The notes below the pieces were generated by a model that saw only the letters and a program-made list of their open reading frames with translations, was not told where the DNA came from and searched no databases. A DNA stretch of 64,000 bases from Atriophallophorus winterbourni (lineage: Eukaryota; Platyhelminthes; Trematoda; Plagiorchiida; Microphallidae). The DNA lies in contig JACCGJ010019906.1 of assembly GCA_013407085.1 (NCBI GenBank), forward strand, positions 33,919 through 97,918, written 5' to 3'. A program made the position numbers and the translations under genes. Of this stretch, positions 1 to 12,362 are shown piece after piece; within the stretch, counting starts at the first letter, position 1, and each line of letters opens with the position of its first letter.

Positions 1-54
1 CAAACACCAAGTGGTGCTGGGGACATCACTTGTACACTATCCACAAGAAACTTC

Positions 55-1914
55 ATGATGATGTCTCAACGTATATCTCAGCTCTCTGCTACGGCGTTCC
101 CGAGACGCGACGCGCCCTTGGCTCTCCCAGCGGCTAGGGTGAAAAGTAAGCTAGCTGGGGCCATAAATGTCCGTAAGGACTTTTATCTGGGATGCTGGAA
201 CGTACGGACACTGCTTGATGTTGGTAGTCAAGCAATCACGATGCGCTCTTTATTGGACTACCAAGTAGATGTTGCTTGTCTTTCCGAGGTCCGCCTTCCC
301 GGACACGGATCCAAATCGATCAAGGTCCCCGGAGTCGATCGTACTTATTGGCTTTTTTATAGTGGGCCCGAGGATGGATCTGGTCAGCATGGAGTAGCGA
401 TAGCGCTCAGCGACCATGCTAAACAAGCACTCATGTCATGGATGCCTGTATCCACGAGAATTGCGGTGGTCCGGCTGAGGGGTCACCCTTTGAATATAAC
501 AGTCGTTTCGGTGTATGCCCCAACCCTATCAGCCGACCAAACTACAAAAGACGATTTTTATAACCAACTTCAATTCGTAGTCGATAGAGTTGCTGGAAAC
601 GACGTACTGGTTGTGGCTGGTGACTGGAACGCTCGTGCAGGATCAGCAGATTCCGCAACAAACCGAATCCTGGGAAAATTTGGCCTAGGGCAGCGCTGCG
701 CGAATGGCGATCGACTGATCGAGTTTGCGGCCTACAATCACCTTTGCGTCTGTAACACTAAATTCCAGCACCCTAAAAAACACTTGGTCACATGGTACTC
801 GAACGATGGTAGAACGGCGAACCAGATCGATTATGTTCTAATTCGCGCACGTTGGATGTCTTCGGTGCTCGACTGTAGGCCCTATCGTGGAGCCGAAACA
901 GGGAACGCAGCAGGCACCGATCACACACTTGTTCGCGCAAAGCTCCGACTTCGCCTGCTAAACCGCCAAAGGAAAACTCCTAGGAAGCGCTTAAACTTGG
1001 AAGCCTTAGGAAACCCGGCCCAACGTAAGAAGCTCATTGGCGATATCGCTGAGCGGTTGGATGGGAGTGATGCATCAGTCGAACAACAGTGGTCCAGACT
1101 GAAGACCGCTACTCAGACTGCAGCACTAAAAACCCTAGGCACGGCCTCTCGTCGCCGACGAGATTGGATTTCTCAGAACACCATCGAGCTCTCTGCCCGG
1201 GCAAGAGACGCCCGAATGCATGGTGCATCTGATTATCGCCTCCTTAGGAGAGCTGCTACACGATCAGCCCGCAAGGATCGTCAGCTATATTGGGCGGAAA
1301 CCGCATCCGAAATGGAAGCCGCAGCAAGTATAGGAGACTTTGGACGACTGTTTCGCCTGATTCGCAGAGCATCTGGAAGCTGTGGTTTTTGTACGAACCT
1401 TCGAGATTCGTCAGGACAGATGATATTTGACCTTCATCAAAAGATAGCTAGGTGGGTTGAGCACTTCAGTCAGCTACTGAACCGCCCGTCATCTATCAAT
1501 GCAGTATTCACTTCCCCGATAAATAGCTGTGAATACCCGGTCAACTGCGAGGCACCATCAGAATACGAGATATCAAGTGTTTTACGACGAATGCAGAATG
1601 GTAAATCGCCAGGTGAGGACGGAATTTCCGTTGAACTTATTAAAGCCTGTGCCGACGTATTATTATCTCCGCTACATCGGCTGTTTTGTTCGATCTGGGA
1701 GACGGAAGTTTTCCCATCAGACTGGGGGATGTCTATCATTCTACCACTGCCGAAACGTGGAGATAAATCTGTGTGCTCCAATTACCGCGGAATAAGTCTA
1801 ATCGACACCGCTGCTAAAGTGTTTGCAACGCTCCTGCTTAATCGGTTCTCCGCCGAAAGAAATCTGCGCACCAGAGTTAACCAAGGTGGATTTCGCCCTG
1901 GGATGGTTGCGTAG
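55..1914 (+). pseudogene. RTE-like pol, endonuclease and RT finger region
   Basis: The first methionine inside the window is at 55, but the frame is open upstream to the edge, so the true start is unknown. Residues ~40-305 form the endonuclease: the CWNVRTL start strand, an SEVR motif with the metal-binding Glu, GDWNAR, QIDYVLIRARW and a terminal TDH (usually SDH). A linker rich in Arg/Lys follows. RT motifs start around residue 515 with GKSPGEDGIS and continue with LPLPKRGDKS and NYRGISL. The frame ends at a TAG at 1912-1914 caused by loss of one base near 1903-1905; the neighbouring frame continues the RT homology. The expected product nicks target DNA and primes reverse transcription. Confidence 0.9.
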
Positions 1915-3106
1915 ATCAAATATTTACTTTACGCAGGATCCTCGAGCACCGTGCACGGTATCAACAGCAAACGATAGCTTGCTTTATTGACTTCCGCGCC
2001 GCCTTCGACTCCGTAGACCGTGGTTGTTTATGGGACATCATGCTATCGGATGGGGTTCCATTAAAGCTCGTCAACCTAATCAGAGCCTATTACAGCTCTA
2101 CAAGGGCACGGGTTCGTGTCTACGGTGAAGAATCGCGTGAATTTAACTTGCACACAGGAGTCAGGCAAGGTTGCCGCTATCGCCGGTTATGTTTAACTAT
2201 GTCGTAGACTGGATAATGAACCAGGCGTTAACAGACTATCAAGGGGTGCAAATTTCAACGGATCTATGGATTTCCGACCTTGACTACGCTGACGATATAG
2301 CCGTTCTGGGCGACAATACCGAAATGCTGCAAAGCGTTTTAGACCGCATTAGTGCCACTGCCGCGAAAGTCGGTCTTGAGATAAACGCGGCTAAGACCAA
2401 GGCATTTTTTTATTCCGACACTCCAGGCATCCAGCCACTTCGCGTCCAGGGTTGTCCGATCGAATACGTTCCAGTTTTTAAATACCTCGGCTCAAGTATA
2501 TTGCCCAATGGTCAGGCGAAAGATGAAGTGAAGTTAAGGGTCGATCGTGCTCGTAATGCGTTTTTGCAGTTGAAGGGCACCCTTTGGCGCAAGCCCGGGA
2601 TCAGCCTAAAAACTAAGACGCGTGTTTATCAAGCAGCGATCCGCCCTGTACTGCTTTACGGATGTGAGACATGGCCTTTAAGGTCGCAGGATGTACGCAC
2701 ATTAGAAGTGTTCGACCATTGGTGCCTCAGGGTAATCTTGGGCATCCGATATACTGACCGAGTATCTAACGCAGCCGTACGAGAGCGTTGTAGCGGACTA
2801 TCTCCACTTTCCGCTCACATACAACGGCGAAGGCTGCAATGGTTTGGCCACGTCCTCCGAAAGACAGACACAGCACTTCCAAAACTCGTTCTCGACCCCA
2901 AACCCGTTCGCACCTGGCGTCGGCGGCAAGGTGGTCAAGTGAAAACCTGGCTGTCAACTGTGAAAGAGGATGTAGACAACTTGGGTCTACGTACCGTCTA
3001 TGCAGTTCGCAGGTGGGAACGAGACTGGATTCAGATCTGCAACGATCTCGTCTCCGATCAACGTGCATGGGCTGGTGCGATCCAAGACGTCAATGAAGCC
3101 GGCTAA
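1905..3106 (+). pseudogene. RTE-like pol, RT palm/thumb and C-terminal domain
   Basis: From 1905 a second frame carries the FIDFRAAFDSVDR palm motif and runs to about 2174, ending in VRQGC. There a second single-base loss moves the reading to the frame that opens at 2171. This third segment begins with PLSPVMFN and has the catalytic LDYADD box at about 2279-2296. It continues through a thumb (FKYLGSSI), SETWPLR-like and DHWCLRVILG-like motifs, and a C-terminal RRRLQWFGHVLRK motif characteristic of RTE-type elements. The stop is at 3104-3106. Apart from the two lost bases no other disruption was seen. Confidence 0.9.
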
Positions 3107-3152
3107 TCCACCCGTGGAACCAGCCGCACAAAAGTAATGTAAAAAAGTAAAA

Positions 3153-6100
3153 CGGTACAATTCAAGTCCTTGCCACTCTAGGTTCGTTTGACTGACATTG
3201 ACGATTTGCGTGTCATTTGATCGCGGCTAACGATATTTATCTTTCAATACTTTCAAATATATTGATGCTTCAACCATTCTAATGCAATCCTCACGAAATA
3301 TTACGAGTTTTTAATTGTCGTTTTCAAAATGTTCTGCGCTATATTCTTTTGCGTCGTACTGAAAGGTGGAGTTTTGCATATCGTGCGAAAGCTCGTGCTT
3401 AGCAATCATCGCAAATGCACTTCAACCACCACATCATGAAGTGATAGAATCCTAGTTAACACACGATAAACATGTAATAGCTCTTATATCTCACAAGTAT
3501 GAGACCATCAAGTGGATCTGAGTTATTGTATCATTTTCAATTGACAACACACCCATAGCTTTTTAAAGCTCAACCGAGGGTACAGTTTCTTCTGCAACTG
3601 CATGCTTTTTACGCTTATATTTACGGGAAGGTAACTGGATCCATCAATGTTTTATATCAATTTAGGAGACATATGCAAATGTGCATATTCGTCGTCCTTA
3701 TAACTTATGCTCGATGAGTCTAATTAGATGATATTATTCATATACTTGCTTAACCAATGTAATGAAAGCAAGTTAAATAATTATGTTGTTTTCGAGAATA
3801 ACTGATGATGCTTCAAATAACTAGGTTATATTAAGACCATATGTCTTTATAAGTTTTACTACTATTAAATCCATATAAATTTTCTGCATAAATTAATCCC
3901 TTAACTTATACAGCAGAGCATATCTGTTTGAAATGTTGCATATAACGTCGTATTTTGTTGACAGTAAATAAGTAAAGAAGTTTCTTCGTAATTTTTACGC
4001 GCTTTTTGATGTTTTTCCTGTATTACCAAGAGAAAGTTTTCCCTAATGAAAGCAATTTAATTTTGGATATGCTGTGGAGATTCATTGTGCGCAGTTTAGC
4101 AGTAAACTACGGATTATCTAATAAAACATTTCTGCGAAGGCACTCGCTAAAACCATCGTACTGTATGCTCATAGTCTACATAAGGTGTTTTTACTCTATG
4201 CTCATTGATTTAACAGCCTTCGCTTGCGATTCTCGTCTTCTAGCAATCTTACGTTTGTGCACACCTTCTCGCTTTCAATTTCGGAAAATATGAGTTAATT
4301 TTTCGTAAAATATTATTAAATAAGTTTCAATGTGAGATTAAATTTTTAAAGTTTTACATCATATTGTTGTGGTGTTCAAATTAGATCTCTTAACACACTA
4401 TCGCATCAATCTTTGTGAACAGTTTTGTACATCGGGTGATATGTTTATTACAACTTAATTACAGTGACATTCAAGTAAAATTTTGTTTAATTACATCCTG
4501 CTTACATATTTATTGATTTCCTTTTTATTTGATAAGCCACATTGATTTTAATTATCTTGTTTGCACTACAAACGACGAATATTCAATAATGATTTTTATC
4601 TGTAATTGTTAATTATTTCCTTAGGCATTCAAATGAATATTTTATTCAATGTCAATATCCCGATCATTTATAGGCTAATGTCGTAGAACTATATTATGCA
4701 TTTTCGTATAAACATGAAATCATACTTGAAATATTGAATCTGCTATATAACACCATTCACTAAGCGAATATACAGTCAATGTTATTCAAGGTTTTAATGG
4801 TGGATAACTAACTTTAGCGTATGAGTGCACCCACTGTAATCACCGTACATCCGTGTTGAAAATTAAAGAAAGCAGGTGGAATACATTAGTATAGACTGCA
4901 AAATATTTTAATGATCAAGAGCAAGGCACATTAAGATTAAAAGTTACGAGTAATATTTGTCAATATTCATTTAGAACCTGGCTTTAAATTATATAAGTTG
5001 GTATCATTTTGCCACACTTTATCAGTTTTAAAGTTGAGCTGACAAAATTCCTGTTTCACATGAGAAATTTTATGGTGAAGCATAACTTAATCGATAATAC
5101 TGGTACGTTCAGAATAGAGTATCAAAAAGTTTGGATAGAAACTAGCTTTCTTTCATTGAAGACATAGAGAATGCTCGTGTTTTCGTGCGATTTGAAAGCA
5201 GGCAACTTCGATATATTATGTATACTTAAACTATCTCTTTTCAGAACGCTTACATCGCGGTGATTTTACCATATAGGTTGGCAACTAAGCATGCAATGAG
5301 TTAGTAGTCCGTATTATTGTTGATCCCGTTACTCGATAAAGTAGAACTGCACGATACGCCTTTTATTTCAATGTAAGAGATTTGCCGTTGTTCACCTATC
5401 AAACGAGCGATTTTGATCCTCGACAGTAGCGTACAATTATTCTGATTTTCTGTCATATAGAAAGCACAAATTGTTTAATCACCGAGCAATTACGCACATA
5501 CTTTGATAAATAATTCCTGTTCAATACTACGAAGTATACATTCATAACAGTCTCACCACAGCTGAAAAATCTATCTAAATGTAATCACTTTGAAAATAGG
5601 TAATAACATTTGCGCATAAGTCTTCGTGGTTTCAAAGTCTATTATGAAAATGTTCATTATTTTCAAAGTAATTTAATCTTGAAATTCACGGTAGGTAAGG
5701 CATTCTCGCCCATGGTCTATCAAACATGTCATTACTTAATGTTCATTATCAAGGCTGCTTTTCATTTTCTTTTTTCGAAAATTATAAAATTACTTTCCTC
5801 TTACTGGTAAAAGGTTTTTTCCAGATGTTAAAAATATTATGAGGATAAATATTGTCGATTTAGCAACTACTTTAGTTTGGTCGGAAACCAAGCAGAATAG
5901 TGTTATTTCCATGTTAACCGGACGAATATACAGTTGGTACAAAACTCATTGGTAGGATGGTTGCCTCTGCCACTTTAACTGTGATAGATACGTGTGACGT
6001 ATATTTTGATGAACGATGGTCATCATGATCACCGCAATGATCAAATAGCTCAGAAATCCACCGACCTAGCCAGAGATAGATGGGAATCTCTCTGTTTAGA

Positions 6101-6439
6101 CCTCAAATGTAAAAATACCGTATGTGAGATTTCTATCTAAGAGGCGATATATGGACCGCATTTAGAGACTTTAACTAAACGGCTACACTTTCTAAAACAA
6201 ATCATGCAGCTGGGTAAAATACAAAAGCTCATTAATATCATGACAAATACGTTTGAGCGAATCGAGTAGGAAACTCATCTCCACTCTTCTGTGCTCATCT
6301 CTCATATATGAAGACAGCTCAGAGGTTATCTCAAAGAAACATATAAAGCTGTCAAAGTATCTAACATTTTCCAAGATTTATGGCGAACAACATAAATAGT
6401 ACAATACCAAATGATGAATGTATGAAGGTTAAACAAATA
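3153..6439. other. AT-rich stretch with no recognisable gene
   Basis: Open frames here (for example 4006-4293 and 5610-5810 on the plus strand) are short, low in complexity and match no family I recognise. No convincing splice-flanked exon, RNA gene or ordered repeat was seen. Confidence 0.5.
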
Positions 6440-7400
6440 GTACCAACTTTAAACAGATGTCTGAGTGCGGTTACCGCTTTTACTGTATAGTCCACAACTG
6501 GATGTATGAATGTAATAAGTATCTTTGACAATGAGTGCGGTGGTAAAAGTCCTGAAATTTGTCTGACTAAGCCGTGTACGCTGCATGCACGCTTATAAAC
6601 GGCTTCGCTCTGTAGATTGTTTTTTATATTTCCGCAAACTCAGATACAGAGATGTCTGCAATGTTATTCACTCAAGCATGTGACTGCTAAGTATGTAATA
6701 GAAACGAAAGGGTTTGAAATCTAGCAACCTTCAGCACTTTCGAAATTTGAAGCGCAGCCTCTTCTGAGTTGACCAGCGGTGCAGCTTTTTATTCTGTTTG
6801 TAAAACTAGGCAATTATGAACAGCGTTGACATTCGTCCAAAACTTTACATTATCGGCGAGAAAAAATAGTTCACATCGTACCAGATTCGTCAGATCATTT
6901 ATGCATATTAAAAACAGTACTGGACCGGATACTGAACCTTCTGGTACCCCGTTCGTCGCTACAAAAATTCGGTAAATTTAGTCATCTATTCTGACGTTGG
7001 CTTTCCGTTCAAACAGGTTACTCGCGAAGTATGTTAGCAGATTTCTTATGACGCAGCATTCAGAAGCTTCTGAAGTAGTAAGGAGTGTTCCATTCGATCA
7101 AGAGCTTTAGATACACCAAAACAACAGGCATGTAGGAAACACCCTTTGTTTAGTTTCTGCATCCAAACGTTTAAAGTCGACAGATATTTATACAAGTATG
7201 AGTTTGTTTTTCTAAACCCATGTTGTGTCCAAGAAAGAATTTCAAGGCTCTCGAGGGGACTCAATATAGCTTCACATATCAAGTCATCCGACACTTTAGA
7301 AATCACAGAAAGTAGCATCAGAGGGTGATAATTCGCCGGATCCGAACGACTCCCATCAATATTGATTTTTCAATATTTTCGGTTTTCCAGTTAGCCGGTA
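6440..7400 (-). mobile_element. CR1/Jockey-like non-LTR retrotransposon fragment (RT)
   Basis: Read on the minus strand from 7400 down, RT motifs appear in order across several frames: DPANYHPLMLLSVISKV, then AQHGFR-like (here TQHGFRKTNS) near 7220. A degraded palm motif follows (VSKALDRMEHSLLLQKL, 7046-7130), then GVPEGSVSGPVLF near 6930-6955. The catalytic box near 6865 reads LADN instead of (Y/F)ADD. Remnants of the thumb continue to about 6440. Frameshifts and stops are frequent, so this is an old fossil. The 7046-7318 open frame alone could be mistaken for a gene. Confidence 0.8.
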
Positions 7401-7424
7401 CGATTCAAAAATTTTGTCTTGTTG

Positions 7425-8120
7425 TTTTTTGCCTCTTTCGTTCGATGACAACCATGAATGTACATTATTATCTCATGATGTTTCCATGCTCCACAGCATT
7501 TTGTAAGACAAAACAGTTCGATTCGACAGTGCTTCCAGTGATAGGCTAAACTAAATCAATGGGCGTCAGTTGAACGCCGAAGCCGTCATCCGCATTCAGC
7601 AGAAAAGAGCTGTATCTTCTTCTGCTCAGCTTACAGAAAACGCTTCACAAAATGTCACCAATGTGAACTGTCAACAGCAAGTGCTCCCTAATTCGCAGGG
7701 TCAATTCCGCGAGCTTTTGTATCTCTCACGCAAGTGTTTTTATACCGCACGTGCGTTATGCCCAATGGTTGAATTACTAATTTAAACTCACCATAGAATA
7801 GATCTTTCGGAATATGACCATTTTCCATTCTGTAGATGTGGCCAAGCCACTGCAGGGGCGCTGTCGCTGTAGGGTAAACATGTTCTGTAGACCAGCTTCT
7901 GAAATCACTTCATCATTATTCTTTCTGTCCATCCACGAATATGTTCCAGATACGATGGATGTTTCGTTGATGTAAAGCATTCAGCTTTCATTCGTACCTT
8001 GCATGGATGGTCTAGTTTTCACTGTCGTACAGTAATGCATTTAGTACGCACGCGCGGATAACATCATCTTGGTCTTCACAGTAAACTTGCGGTTACCCCA
8101 AACACGAGATTTTAATCGGG
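7425..8120 (-). mobile_element. RTE-like 3' end fossil
   Basis: The minus-strand translation at 7795-7862 gives LQWLGHIYRMENGHIPKDLF, the C-terminal motif of RTE-type pol proteins. Upstream (about 7960-8110) are degraded KFTVKTKM and LLYDSE-like motifs. Downstream, 7430-7620 is similar in nucleotide and translated sequence to 48230-48450, which preserves a CKRCGRDC zinc-finger-like end. So both are 3' ends of the same family. Many stops. Confidence 0.7.
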
Positions 8121-9155
8121 ACAAAACGTTTAGCCTATTTAGCTAATTGTTAGTCACAGCAGATTTCGTTACGCCTCTGATATTTAGGAAGTCGTCGTGA
8201 AATCCTGGGAGCATGGACCGGACGTTCCAGTAACTTAGTATCAGAGCTGATCTCTATTGTTTCGTATTTCGTTTCGCTGGTGCGAAAAAATACAGTCTGC
8301 TTCTCAGTTGATCCCTAATCCTCATGCACCCGATGACTATAGAAGACCGGTTCGAGACGGCACCTTCATTATTAGAGGTTTACAATCATGAAGAGGTCGG
8401 TAGCCGTACAATGATATCCGAAAATCTCTTCAGCCGTCGAAAGCAGACCCAAACGCTGAGATCTACGCCAGTATATTGGACACAGTTTATTGTATATTCG
8501 GTAATGTTTGAGAGCACCCATTTATAAATGCACGAAGACATTGGACCCTTGCTAATGGCAACCACTATTTTTTCGGATCGTAAAATGGCGCAGTTTCGAT
8601 CATGCTTTGCGTGAAGTTCATATTTTTAATAGTTTATAGGGCCCAGAAAATGCACATTTCTTAAGCTTTCAATACATTACGTTAGACTCTTGACACGGAT
8701 AAACATACCGGCATCAGTTTCTACCATTAATGTTTTTCAAATTGACCACGCAATCACTTGCATTAAGCGTCGGAATATCCTTCTTCTTTACCTCGATCTT
8801 CAATAGCATCTTGCTATTTTCTACTATTTTTAGAGTGTGATTGAGAAACGAAGGCAAAATTGTTCGTGTTAATGTAATCTTTTACATACATGAAGTAATT
8901 CAACTTTTGGTTCTTGGCGATTTTCATTATCAATATCAAGTGAAATAAAAATGATGAGAGCAAGCAGCCATATATCGCTTTGTTACGTACAAAATTGGCA
9001 CTAAGACATTATCAATGTATAATCTGACAATTCCTCTCTTTATAAGAGTAAGATAATATGAGAGTCAACGTCTTATGGATATCATAGATTTTCACCATCG
9101 TTACCTCTAGGTTTCTTTATCTGAAACGCGTCAATGTTATAATTTGTGTAATGTT
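8121..9155. other. No recognisable gene
   Basis: Possibly more 5' sequence of the RTE-like fossil between 8121 and 8580, but no motif is clear. The rest is AT-rich and shows nothing up to the left LTR of the BEL/Pao element. Confidence 0.4.
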
Positions 9156-9721
9156 TGTGACGTGAGTTACGCGTAGTCCACCCGTTTCTTATTTCGACAA
9201 ATTCAAAACAACGATTGGGATATTATACGGTACTGTAATTAACAACAATTACAACAAAATTAACTATACAAACCCTGATTGTATAGGAACGTCACAGCAA
9301 CATTGGAGCCAAATACTCCAGAATCAAATTCAATTCAAACGAAAGTCGACCTGATATAAAAATAAGAAGAATCGATTTACCAAAATGTCGTCCAAACTTT
9401 CTGTGACAATCTAAAATGACACTCAAAATAGCGTCCAAAATCAAGCAAAATACTGAAGCCCAAAATGGCAACCAAATTTCGCAACAATGACCGACAATGG
9501 CAAAAACAATCAATTAAAACAAACATTTGGCCGAAGGCGTGTACAGAAAAGATGTACAATAACAGAAATAATTACAAAAAGAAAATTTCTATTTCAAAAT
9601 ACTGTAGGAAAATTAAACACAAGCAAAATCTATTTCACAAAATTCAGGTTTTGTAACTAGGTTCAAAATAAAAGGAATGTTGAAGGGAAAGGAAGAATTT
9701 TAAACTACTTTGAACCTTACA
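9156..9721 (-). repeat. 3' LTR of the BEL/Pao element
   Basis: On the plus strand it starts TGTGACGTGAGTTACG and ends at CTTTGAACCTTACA, so on the element's own strand it begins TGTAAGG and ends CGTCACA. It matches 15287-15853 along its whole length. The purine-rich stretch just inside it (about 9722-9735 on the minus strand) could be the polypurine tract. Confidence 0.88.
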
Positions 9722-9989
9722 CCTCCGACCAAATTCTTTCTAGGGCTCAACTGTACAACGATTGTTCGACGAATACCCTAACGAATTCAGAGCAGCAAAT
9801 GACTTTATTTAGTGGCAAGTCACTTCCGCCACATTACATCACCACCATTGGATATTAGTAGCTTTTTATTGAGAATGCGGTTGCAAGCCGCAGACTCACC
9901 ACATCCTCCGGTGCTGTTTCTTGCCTTATAAAGAAGAGTTGTCCTGATCCTTACTCAAGTCACGCACTTCTTCTTGAGACCCTTCTAAC

Positions 9990-11499
9990 AAACATACTTA
10001 CCGAATATCAGGCCGGATCACGCCATCCTTTGTTCGTATGTTGACCGTTCGTACCAAACCATCACTTCCGCTGTCTCAATAATACCAAGCGGCCATGACA
10101 TTTTCGACAATTCTTCAGACACAACCAATACTACATCACCGGGAATCAAATTGCGACGTGTGTTGATCCATCGTTGTCGTTCTTGTAAAATTGGTAAATA
10201 TTTTCGCTTCCATCTTTTTCAAAATACATCTGTTAAATACAATGCCCGTTTCCAGTTCATTCTCATTCTTTCTGCAAACCCAATGTTCACTGGGACCTTG
10301 AGATTGCTGTGCTGTAGCAATAAGTCGTTTGGGAGTAGAGCAACTGCCTCAATATCACTTTAGGAGATAGGGACTAAAGGCCTGTTATTCAATATGCGCT
10401 CTACTTCAATCAATGCTGTCAACAAAGTCTCTTCCGAGGGAATTTGTTCAATGCACATGCCAGCCAGCGCTCTTCTTGTCGATCGAATTAGACGCTCCCA
10501 AACTCCCCTTCTATGACTTGCGTGTGGTGGGTTAAGATGCCACTGTATTCCTCGAGATGAAAGGTTTTTGATGGCGACCGAATCATTGATATTCCTTATC
10601 CAAGCACGAAACGATTTATTAGCACCAACAAATTTTTTTCCGTTATCAGAATATATATTCTCTGGGGCACCGTGACGGGCGATGAACCGAAACAAAGCCA
10701 TTATAAATGAATCGGTTGTCAAGGAGTGTGCGACCTCAATATGCACTGCTCGGCATTGTAAACACGTGAATAAACATCCATAACGCTTTTCTATCGATCG
10801 ACCACGTTTGACATTGAACGGACCAAAGTAATCGAGACCAATGTTAGCAAATGGGTGTCTACCGGAAATCGCTTGAACCGACATTAACTCGTTTTGCTTA
10901 GTAGCGTTCAGTCTTTTACATACCAAACACTTGCTCAATGCACGCTTCACAGGGGATAATCCGTCAATCAACCAGTACCTTTCCCGCAACATGCACAACG
11001 TATGCATAGGACCAGCATGTCCTTCAATAATGTGCGTATGAATAATAATCAATTCAGTAATATGATTTCTCTTCGACAATATAATAGGATGTTTACCGGC
11101 TTCACTGAGGTTCGAATTCCGTAGCCTTGCTCCGACGTGAAGAATACCACAATCCGAGAATGGTCGTAATTTGTGTAATGATTTCGGAATACATTTACGA
11201 TTAACACAATTCTTCTGTATTCCGAAGCAATCCCCTTGCACTAGTATTACAATGTTCGACGCTGCACTACGAAGCTCACGGACGCGCAATGACCCAAGTA
11301 AAAGGGAAGAATTTCCACGATTTCCGAACATCGTTTTTATATATTCTATAAAACGAAGCAACCATGCTATCGAGCGCACTAACTTCATCCAGCTGGAGAA
11401 TCTCTGCAGCATATGTAGTAATTTATTTTCTGAAGTCGATGCTGATAAATTACACGCCGTACGTTTAACCTCAACGTTCTCCACAGGAACATCATACAT
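9990..11499 (-). pseudogene. BEL/Pao integrase and DUF5641-like C-terminus
   Basis: The open frame 11499-10360 contains the zinc-binding region (HTHIIEGHAGPMHTL ... CLVCKRLNA), the catalytic core starting FANIGLDYFGPF, and IYSDNGKKFVGA. It ends in WERLIRSTRRAL and LTALIEVERILNNRPL, the usual Pao integrase tail. After a stop at about 10360 the homology continues to about 9990 with RNTRRNLIPGDVVLV-type sequence (DUF5641-like), itself interrupted by stops. The catalytic acidic residues appear to be present. Confidence 0.92.
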
Positions 11500-12238
11500 T
11501 GCTTGCTGGCCATTTCGCCGGTTCCTCGTGTAAAAAGTCTGGCCCGTTCAACCAAAATTCTCGTTTTACCATATCCGTTACGCCACGTGATGTCATGTCA
11601 GCCGGATTAAGTTCTGTTCGCATGTGTCGCCATTGGGTCGTTATTGTATGTTCATGGAACATTGTTAGCCTATTGGCTACAAATGTTGCGAAACGAGATG
11701 ACTCATCATGTATATAATACAGGACTGTCATTGAGTCTGTCCAAAAGTTTACATCCTTGATGTGATTTCCAAACGTTCGTTTCAATAGCAAATATATTCG
11801 TACTGCAAGCACAGCAGCTTGTAATTCGAGTCTCGGAATAGAAACCGTTTTTAAAGGATTGACTCTTGACTTTGAAAATAAAAGACGTGCAGGTGAAACG
11901 AATCCTTTATCAAAGGTATGACCATATGCCACTGCTCCGTGACCAATTTCAGATGCATCGCAAAATATATGTAAATATATTTGCGTATCAAGCTGGTTAT
12001 ACCCACCAATACAACGAGTTACTCGAAGCTCCTTGGCAGAGCGTAAGGATGATATCCATCTATCGAATAGCAACACAATATCATCAGGAATCCTTTCATC
12101 ACAACCCAACTTTCTCCTGCAAATGCATTGTAATAAATGCTTTCCGGGCAGAATCCATGGACTCATTAACCCAAGAGGATCGTACAGACTGCTGACCATG
12201 GACAGTATTCCTCTTCTCGTCAATTCTCGATCAGGCAT
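11492..12238 (-). pseudogene. BEL/Pao RNase H region
   Basis: An uninterrupted frame contains SSLYDPLGLMSPW, the Pao connection motif after RT, then FCDASEIGHGAVAY and PRLELQAAVLAVR, the RNase H motifs of this superfamily. FWTDSMTVLYYIHDES and LNPADMTSRG follow. Catalytic acidic residues are present. It overlaps the integrase frame by a few bases, so these parts were originally one polyprotein separated now by a small indel near 11495. Confidence 0.92.
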
Positions 12239-12362
12239 ATTGAACTCCAGTGTAAATTCATCATTAGATGCGTTCCATATTACTCACAACATTCTTTCGA
12301 TACACGGTTTGTCCTCCCCTATCACCCGAACATGAGGAGCCAGTTCGTGTATCGGCATAGAC

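Larger units (their letters stand above)
1..3152 (+). mobile_element. RTE-like non-LTR retrotransposon, copy 1 (5' end outside window)
   Basis: An apurinic-type endonuclease and a reverse transcriptase lie in the order typical of the RTE clade. The reading frame is open to base 1, so the element starts left of the window. The stop codon is at 3104-3106. It is followed by a very short 3' UTR and an A-rich run with AAAAGTAA-type units, after which similarity to transposon sequence ends near 3152. Only two frame breaks separate the three coding segments, so this is the best preserved non-LTR copy here. Clade placement is by motif reading; a phylogeny was not possible. Confidence 0.9.

Noticed and set aside
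1900..2180. Programmed frameshifts in RTE copy 1
   Set aside because: No slippery site or downstream structure is apparent, and both changes fit simple single-base losses; RTE elements are not known to need two shifts in RT.
7046..7318. 90-codon minus-strand frame as a host gene
   Set aside because: Its sequence is a stretch of CR1-like RT (SKV...QHGFR...KALDRMEHSLL) with homology continuing in other frames on both sides.
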